Shown here: piece by piece, positions 57,153-64,000 of the stretch
How positions within the stretch are numbered: position 1 is the stretch's first letter
Layout of the letters: the number at the start of each line of letters is the position of its first letter
Source: Saussurea involucrata
Taxonomy: Eukaryota; Streptophyta; Magnoliopsida; Asterales; Asteraceae
Direction of reading: 5' to 3'
Length of the DNA: 64,000 nt
Assembly: GCA_033807775.1 (NCBI GenBank)
Contig: CM066313.1
Span: 87,793,484-87,857,483 of the forward strand
Notes under the pieces: model-generated
The model's input: only the letters and a program-made list of their open reading frames with translations
The model's database searches: none
Told to the model about the DNA's origin: nothing
Position numbers and translations under genes: made by a program

Positions 57153-58628
57153 TTAGAGGGATTTTGGTATCCATCTTTTGATGGATCCTTGTTGGTTAGA
57201 TGCCCTATGAGGACCTGGGATACTATAAGTACCATACCAATACTTTGCATGGTCTTTCTTCACAAAGTCACTTGTTCCACAATAAGAGCAACACAGCTTC
57301 TGTGTAGATAAGCTGATCAGTTTGTTAACAGAGTAAACTCGACCAGTTTTCACAAAAGGTTTAGCGTGGAAAACTGTGTTGTTCTTGTCACTTTTACCAG
57401 AGACGAATGACGTTGGAGCAGGAGTGGTTCCTTTAACTCTCCAAACCATGTTTACTTTCTTGAATGATGGATTATCTTTCTTATCAACACGAGAATTATA
57501 GAAAAGACTGGAATGTCGAATCTGATCTTTTTAAAAATCATTTGATTTGACAAAATTCTTTGAAGAACGAATTGAAGAAAATGAACTTGAAGCATAAGAA
57601 GGTTGAACACCTTTGAAATTGTTTTCTTCAAGTTTCTTGACTTTAACGGATAAAGCATTTCGTTCATTGAGAATAAAATCAAATTTCTTTTGAAAATTAG
57701 ATTTAACCATTTGTTCCTTCAAAATCTCGGTTGCTAATCCAGATAATCTCTGTGTAAGTTTAGAAATCTCGGACTGAAAAATCTTTCTCTCTTTTGAAAA
57801 ATCAACTTTTAAACATTTTGCTCTAAAACCTTCAACTTTCTGCTTTTCAGACTCTTTGATTAGAACGTCTAATTCTTTCTCCAACTCAGTTATTTTTAAA
57901 GAAAGTTCTCCATTCATTTTAGAAAAATATTTGCGTCCAATTTCAAACTTTTCTCTTTCAAAAAACAAAACTTTTTCAAAGTCGGAGATTTGTGTTGAAA
58001 GTTTTAGACATCTAAGCTCAAGACTTTTCTTCTCTTCAAGAGATTTGGTTGAAAAACCAGATTGCTTTTGTAAAAGCAATTGTTTTTCTTTTTCAAAACT
58101 TTCTTTCTCATTTTCAAAAACCTTTTCAAAAGTAGATAGTTTACTTTTAAGCTCAAGGTTTTTACGGTTCAGGAGTTTACCTTTCTCTTCTTCTTCAGCA
58201 AGCTTCACAAAACTATTCCAGATTTGAGATTTTAGTTCCTTCAGTTCTTTGACGTACTTGCTGATCAAATCATCTGCTTGCTTGACATTCTTTTCATATC
58301 GTCTTTCTTGCTCTTTCTCAGTCTTCCTGATATCATCTCGTGATGATAGAACAGATAGCTTATTTTTCAGCTCAGTATTTTCAGTTTCTAATAAACTCTC
58401 CGTCAAGTCAGACTCTTCTTTGTCTTTTGTCACTTGGTTTAGAAGCTCAGTGAATTTCTTTGACAATTCAGCATGGTTATTACATAACCTAACGTTGGCA
58501 GCTTCAAAAACTTTCGACTTTCTATCAGCCTCTTGAAACTTTTTGTGTAAATCATGAATTTTGTCTCGTGTATAACAAGATAGATACAAAAGAAAATCAC
58601 GTCTGTCATCTGAATTAAAATAATCCAT
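57153..58628 (-). pseudogene. gag: Coiled-coil gag-like gene of element I
   Basis: From ATG 58628 (MDYFNSDDRRDFLLYLSCYT) a 365-codon frame is almost wholly Lys/Glu/Leu/Ser heptad-like sequence, a long coiled coil. An in-frame TAA at 57533-57531 closes it. The same frame continues through NMVWRVKGTTPAPTSFVSGK to a Cys box CSYCGTSDFVKKDH and a stop at 57153. The box resembles a CCHC knuckle whose His and last Cys have been replaced, so zinc binding is doubtful. The domain order (coiled coil, VWRVKG, knuckle) fits the C-terminal half of a SIRE-like copia Gag. The N-terminal Gag core is not evident. Confidence 0.75.
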
Positions 58629-58969
58629 TGTTACCTGAAAATTTTGATCGTTGATCGGTGTTATTTTGAAGAATCAAAAATTGCGGAAGAAAATCAAAAA
58701 TTAAATTTGAAAAACAAATCTAAAAATAAATTCGTTTCCAAAATTTAAAATCTGATTATTATCGAATTCGAACGAACGAAATTACTCTTCGAGAGTGAAA
58801 TCTGCAAGAAAACCAAACCAAGTTAGATCAAGAACGACAAAATAGATCACATAAAATGATAAGCGTCGCGAGTAAATCAAAATTGTCGCAAATAGTCTCA
58901 AACGTCAAAGAAAAATTGCAAATCAATCGTTAAGAAAAATCGCAACTTTCATTAACACTTTTAATCACG

Positions 58970-59740
58970 AGACGTGCGGTAACTCGGGTACCGACGAGAA
59001 CTTACCAACCAAACTTACCAAACACAACTTACCAAACAGTTAAGTTGTGACTTACCGGACAAAGAGAATTGAGACTTACCGGATAAATACACTTACCGGA
59101 TGGGACAAACTTACCGGGTGAATGATTTTCTCAAAGAAAACTTACCAGATGAAGTTGGTTTACCGGATGCGATGGGAACTTACCGGATAGAGATGGATTC
59201 CGGATAAAGTTGAAGCAATTGAACTTACCGGATAAAACTTGAGTGAACTTACCGGATGAGGTTATCGTACACAAGTTACCGAGCAAAATAAATAAATAAA
59301 AACAAGGCTTACCGGGTAAAATTGAGGTGACCGGGCGTGAGAGAGTCCGAGTGATACTTGCCGGACAACAAAGAAATTGTAACTTACCGGTCAACAAAAA
59401 ATTGTGAGTTACCGGACAAAACAAAATTGTGACTTCCCGGACCAAAACAAAAATTCAGATGAAAGTTATTTTAAACAAAATTCTGGTTGCCGCACTTGTT
59501 GACCACTTCAAACAAATTGCCAAAACAAATTCCATAAAAACACACAATTTATGGACCGACCATTTGAGAGTCAAATGAGAATCCCATGGCCAACCATTAC
59601 GGCTCAAGTCAAAAATTCATCCGGAATTGTGAGTATTGAGGAAAGTTTATCCGGAAAGAAAAATTGTCCGGGGAGCCAAAAGATTTTATCCGGATTGTAA
59701 GGTTTGTCCGGGTAAAATTAACCTTTTGTTCGGAAAGTGA
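58970..59740 (-). repeat. Leader array of ATCCGGTAAGT units in element I
   Basis: On the sense (minus) strand, units such as TATCCGGTAAGT recur every 20-40 nt. The heptamer GGTAAGT occurs exactly 12 times between 59398 and 59000. It lies between the primer site and gag. Confidence 0.9.
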
Positions 59741-60320
59741 TGAGATTGCAATTCGGATCTAGGATCGATAGGGTTGCTTGATTTCACTCCTGTAGGGTTA
59801 GATTTTGACCAATAACACAAAAACAAACACACCCAAATCGATTTCTAAGCAAAATATATCCTATTTTCCAATAATCACCACAAAAATTTAGAACACCAAA
59901 AACTCAAGAATTGATTTTTAAAATTGAAAAATTAATACCTTTGAGTCCTTGTAAAACGCTGATAAAGACTTGATTAAAGCAATTAAACAATCAAGATATA
60001 CCAGAAAAATATTTAATCGATGAAAGAACTTTGCAAACCCGATTGAAGAACGATTTTCTTCAATAAAACTGCTGTCTGTCGAGATTAATCTGGGTGACTT
60101 CTGGACCTCAAACGATTAATCCAACCGTTCAGAATGTAAAAAGGAATGTCTTGAACCTACTGTCCAAAAATCGTGACGATCCGAAGGTTCAATCTTCGGG
60201 AATAAACGAAACGGCTCGCTGCGTTTTTCCAGAAAAATTGATTACGAAAAATCTTTGTTTTCTCTTGCTTTCGATTGGCTTTTTCTTTCTTCAAATCACC
60301 GATTAGGCTCTGATATCAAT

Positions 60321-60696
60321 TGTGAATCCCAGTTTGATCAGGTAACAATAAATCAATCGTTATGAACACGAACAACTGATGATTTTAACTCGTCATCCCT
60401 CTCGTATTCATTCAATGTATCCTTATGAGAATATTACAATCAAAGTAAATGAAACGATTATAAACAATAAGCTCTAATTTCTCTAATGAATCGTTTTGCC
60501 CTAATTCTAAGGTTAACACAAACCTTAAATACAAAGGCCTTAAACACACCGGCCCATGGCCCATCAAACACAAAGCTAAGCCCAATTAACAATAATTAAG
60601 GCTTTTACAATAAATAACCTCTATAATTAAACTAATTATGCTCTATATAATTATTTATATATCTTTTAAATATGTAGGACATTTATGGTCCTAACA
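60321..60696 (-). repeat. 5' LTR of element I
   Basis: 376 bp, about ten differences from the left copy by eye. Confidence 0.92.
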
Positions 60697-60714
60697 TTAA
60701 TAATGAGACTAACA

Positions 60715-61180
60715 ATTTGTTAAACGATTTTCTTTTAAAATCAAAAACAAATTTGTGTTTTTGAAAATCAAAAAGCAAACAGTGGTGGTGTTCGAAATTT
60801 TAAAAAATCATGGAGTTTGATTTTTAACTTTGTTTGTAGATTGAGTGTTTTGATGCTTTAGATCGATTTCTTTCTTGATTTCTAACATAAAGCAATTTTC
60901 ATATTTGATTTTGGTCGAGAATTAATGAATTTGTGAAGTAAGAAAGTCGACAGATCTGAAGAAAAAAAATCATCCAAGTTTTGGTTCGAAGATGATGATC
61001 GAATCACTTGTTTTTGTGAGATTTAATCGAGTTTACCATCACAGATCGATTCGTTTTTAAGTTTCAGTCATTCTACAACTTTCAGATTTGAATTCCATCA
61101 AGAAAACAACAAGATTTGAGTTTGGAAAGCTTTCGCCGAAAAACGTGTTCACCGGAATTCTCGCCGGAAACTGCAGATTT
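60715..61180 (+). other. Leader of element H, resumed
   Basis: AT-rich, no ORF. Continues the sequence interrupted at 54632. Confidence 0.5.
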
Positions 61181-62109
61181 TGTTAGGAAAAATTTATCGT
61201 GCAAAATACGAGAAACTCACAAATGATTTCTAAGGTCCCAAAACGAGTAGAAATCCAAGTGCACAATAAACCCAACAACAAATGCGGATAACAATAATCT
61301 AGATGTTGCACAATAATTCTCTAACATATAAAAAATAAACCCACACGAGATATATATACGTATAGATAAAAACGATGAAAGCGTTAGTATCTATAAATAT
61401 ATATATATAGCTAGATATATATATATATCGACGAAATATATATATATATATATGTATACCAATGAGATATACATATATATATATGTATGTATACCAATGA
61501 TATACATATATATATATATATATAGAAAGAGCAAGAGCAAGAGCAAGATCACAACAAATAACACCGAGATTTAACGTGGTTCCACTATCGATGTGATAGT
61601 GTACGTCCACCAAAGAGAGAGAGCAAGAATATTATTACCAATCGGGACAGATTACAACTTGTTATCGAGATTTTCTCGATCAACTAATCAGCTACCAAAA
61701 TCTTCCTCGATATATATATATATATATAGACACCACTGAGAGGAAGAAAACAAAGGAGGAAGAAGAGATGAAGTCTAAGATGACTTCAATCTTTACAAGT
61801 GTTTGAGAGGTTTGGTGTATGTGTGTTGTGGTGTGGTTTTTCCTCTTTGCAATGCATCTCCTTTTATAGTAGAAATCAAGAGAATATTTCATGGAATATT
61901 TTTGCAAGTTGGCAATTGGTTGGCAACTTGGCATGCTATAGCATGTGGAAACATATAAATGCTATAGCATATGGTAGCATGTCTTCTACTTGGAGCCCAA
62001 AGAAAGATGTGGCTCTAATTAATCCACATATCTCATGCATCACAACTTGTACATCGTGCTTCGAGAATTGCACAACATCTTAAATGAAAAACTTATTTGT
62101 TTTTCAACA
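61181..62109 (-). repeat. 3' LTR of copia J, microsatellite-rich
   Basis: Plus view TGTTAGGAAA...TTTTTCAACA, 929 bp. It contains several TA/ATAT runs (61370-61530, 61711-61730) and an (AGAGCA)n run, which probably vary between copies. 'acgtggttccactatcgatg' and 'tacgtccacc' near 61575-61610 resemble LTR words common in plant copia families. Confidence 0.75.
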
Positions 62110-62393
62110 CTCCGCCATGATGTGCAAATCTCCTGACGAAACAGGGCACGAACGATCTTGAACAAATAGCTGATAGAGATTGACACGAGGTAACAAAATG
62201 CATTTTGACTGTGACGAGCTTCGGCTCGGCCATCACCCGTCAAAGCCAAAAGCAAAAATCCTCAAGTGTGCAATCTCAATGAAATAAATGAGTTCAACAA
62301 CTCCAAGAACACGTTCCAAGTAATAACTCCCCAAAGATGTCGTTTTGTCACCTGTGGTAATACCTTCTCTCTCTCGCAAGGTGCCCAGCGGCA

Positions 62394-64000
62394 CTAACAC
62401 AAACGGAGCTGGATCAAGTTTAAGCAATGCCCAAACTTAGCTGGCGGTAGCGACTTAGTGAACATATCAGCGACATTGTCGTCTGTCAGGACTTTCTTCA
62501 AATAGACGACATTCGCTTCATGTAATCTAACAAGATATGCATCACTCACATTTATGTGCTTTGTCCGGGAGCTGAAAGCCAAATTAGTTGCCAAATGGAT
62601 GGCACTCTAATTATCACAGAGAATGCGTACGAAAGTTTGCTCGAAGCCCAAGTCATTTATCAGTTCTTTCAAATAGACCGCTTCCTTTGCAGATTCAACC
62701 GCCGCAACAAGTTCAGTTTCTGTGGTTGACAATGCAACAATAGACTGTAATCGTGATCTCCAACTGACGGCCGTTCCACCCAAAGTAAATACATAACCGG
62801 ATGTGGATCTACAACCTATTCGATCACCTGCATAGTCAGAATCACAATATCCAACAATTTCACAGTCATTGTGCAAACCAAATATAAGGCAATGTTTCTC
62901 GGTTCCCTTCAAATATCGGAATGTCGTTTTAACGACTGCCCAATGTGATCGACCCGGATTCGCGAGAAACCGACTCACCACTCCGACACAATGTGCGAGA
63001 TCGGGACGAGTACACACCATGGCATACATGAGACTCCCGACTGCACTAGCATATGGAACCTTTGACATTTCGGCCTTCTCCTTGTCGTCCTTCAGACAAT
63101 TTTCACTTGTAATATTTATGTGCTTTGGTAGCGGAGTGCTAGACTTCTTGGCACCATCAAGATTGAACCGCTTCAGAATTTTCTGAATATACGCTCGTTG
63201 TGTCAACCTGAGTGTTCGGGACTTTCTGTCCTGCACGATTTCCATGCCCAAAATCTTCTGCGCCGCGCCAAGATTCTTCATTTCGAATTCTGACTTCAAC
63301 TTGTCTTTCAGACGTTCGATCTATGACCGGTCCTTGCAGGCAATAAGCATGTCATCTACATAAAGAAGTAAGTAAGTGAAAATATCACCTCTTTGTCTAT
63401 GATAGACACAAACATCCTTTTCACTACGCTCAAATCCCAAAGTGAGCATAAACGAATCAAACTTCTTATACCATTGACGAGGCGACTGTTTAAGTCCATA
63501 GAGGGACTTCTGGAGCTTACATACATATTCTGGTTTGATGTCGGAAACGAAACCATCAGGTTGCTTTATATAGATAGTTTCCTCCAAATCTCCGTGTAGG
63601 AAGGCTATCTTCACATCTAGCTGTTCTAGCTCCAAATCAAGAATAACCACGATCGCTAAAAGAACACGAATAGATGTATGTCTAACAACGGGAGCAAAAA
63701 TATCGTCATACTCGATACCTTTCCGCTGTGCAAAGCCTTTAGCAACGAGACGAGCCTTGTATCGATTGTCATTTTTGACTTTGAAAACCCACTTGCAACC
63801 AATAGCACGGATGCCCTTCCGCAATGGACATAAGTCCCAGGTGCTGTTCTTTGAGAGAGCTTCCATCTCTTCTTGCATGGCACCAAGCCATTTCGAACTG
63901 TGGGTTGAGGCGAATGCCTCCTTTACATCAAGCGGATCTTCTTGCCCTACATGCAAAGCAAACTCCAGCTGATCTATAAAACTCATGTTAGTAAAATCCC
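62394..64000 (-). pseudogene. pol: copia J reverse transcriptase and RNase H, partial
   Basis: One minus-strand frame runs from the window edge to 62394. RT: WLGAMQEEMEALSKNSTWDL, WVFKVKNDNRYKARLVAKGF, DVKIAFLHGDLEETIYIKQP, YLLLYVDDMLIACKD. It is interrupted by TAG at 63323-63321, resumes with EFEMKNLGAAQKILGMEI, then RNase H (GYCDSDYAGDRIGCRSTSGY, ALSTTETELVA). A second TAG at 62609-62607 falls within the CDN...SAIHLATN segment, and the tail ends at 62394 (ADMFTKSLPPAKFGHCLNLI). The frame itself is uninterrupted by indels. It resembles Tork/Tnt1-group RT (inference). Confidence 0.92.

Larger units (their letters stand above)
54940..60696 (-). mobile_element. Non-autonomous LTR element I carrying only a gag-like gene
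   Basis: LTRs 54940-55315 (3') and 60321-60696 (5'), each 376 bp and very similar. Target duplication ttaat is exact (54935-54939, 60697-60701). The primer site TGATATCAGAGCC (minus, 60318-60306) resembles the tRNA-Met type with one change. The minus-strand order is 5' LTR, long leader with CCGG/GGTAAGT array, coiled-coil gag (58628-57153), non-coding tail with repeated polypurine tracts, 3' LTR. There is no protease, integrase or RT, so it depends on another element. Confidence 0.9.
54633..60714. mobile_element. Solo LTR split by element I
   Basis: TGTTAGGACAAAAATTGTCC (54633) to ATGAGACTAACA (60714), 320 bp once element I is removed (54633-54939 plus 60702-60714). Exact target duplication atttg at 54628-54632 and 60715-60719. 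No interior and no second LTR, so this is a solo LTR from LTR-LTR recombination. Confidence 0.85.
54134..61180 (+). mobile_element. LTR element H, 5' end only, interrupted
   Basis: A 5' LTR (54134-54443, TGTTAGGG...TTCTAACA) is followed by a primer-like site TGGTATTAGAGC (54446-54457), one mismatch from the usual tRNA-Met site. The leader then runs 54458-54632 and resumes at 60715-61180, interrupted by a solo LTR. Element J begins at 61181, so the coding part of H, if any, lies outside the window. Confidence 0.65.
61181..64000 (-). mobile_element. Ty1/copia element J, 3' half, leaves the window
   Basis: Minus-strand element: 3' LTR 61181-62109, polypurine-like CATCATGGCGGAG (62122-62110), pol from 62394 up to the window end. 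The 5' part (gag, protease, integrase, 5' LTR) lies beyond 64000. Left target-site bases would be gattt (61176-61180). Confidence 0.85.

Noticed and set aside
61360..61540. TA-rich runs in copia J LTR as a regulatory or structural element
   Set aside because: Simple microsatellites, expected to be variable and without motif structure.

Overview
The window is nuclear DNA from a flowering plant, most likely a eudicot of the Asteraceae. The Asteraceae call is an inference. It rests on the extra 3' open frame of the copia element at 9805-16384 and on the style of the kinase relic at 24676-25637; both resemble proteins I associate with composite genomes. I see no intact host gene. The host content is a four-exon fragment of a TOPLESS/TPR co-repressor gene (minus strand, 18620 down to 3213), a frameshifted receptor-like kinase exon (minus strand, 25637-24676) and a plastid-derived atpH copy (49855-50100). 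Almost everything else is LTR retrotransposon, with one LINE fragment and short MITE-like pieces.

Layout. 1-3212: AT-rich, no gene, one MITE-like segment. 3249-8007: copia element A (plus), inserted inside a TOPLESS coding exon. 8220-9134: 5'-truncated LINE tail in the next TOPLESS intron. 9805-16384: copia element B, very young (two LTR differences in 800 bp by eye) and lacking integrase, RT and RNase H. 17374-18620: three more TOPLESS exons. 19174-24595: copia element C (minus), with no tRNA-type primer site and no integrase core. 24676-25637: kinase relic. 26652-53475: copia element D, split by a 22-kb nest. The nest is gypsy E (28804-43562), gypsy F inside E's 5' LTR (30584-38861) and gypsy G (43563-51182, minus) inside E's 3' LTR; a plastid fragment with intact atpH sits inside G's 5' LTR. 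54134 to at least 61180: LTR element H, which hosts a solo LTR (54633-60714), which hosts element I (54940-60696, minus, gag-like only). 61181-64000: copia element J (minus), running off the window.

How the parts relate. Exact target-site duplications fix the insertion order for B (ctgat), C (ttcca), F (tgtaa), the solo LTR (atttg) and I (ttaat). By-eye LTR divergence agrees with the nesting: D about 2%, E about 1.4%, F about 1.1%, G about 1.2%. Every coding region I checked in A, D, F, I and J carries in-frame stops or frameshifts. B, C, E, G and I have lost whole functions, so they could only have moved with help in trans.

Most interesting signals. (1) Element B carries one short motif (GTTAnTACTGCT) as an array upstream of the TATA box in its LTRs, as a second internal array upstream of another TATA box just before its extra ORF, and again as codons of a Ser/Thr/Ala-rich gag tail. 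(2) Element C has, at the primer-site position, a 14-nt perfect complement of its own LTR, which suggests self-priming. (3) The leader of element I carries twelve exact GGTAAGT 5'-splice-site heptamers in 400 nt of sense strand. (4) CCGG-centred short repeats have been amplified independently in the LTRs or leaders of at least four unrelated elements.
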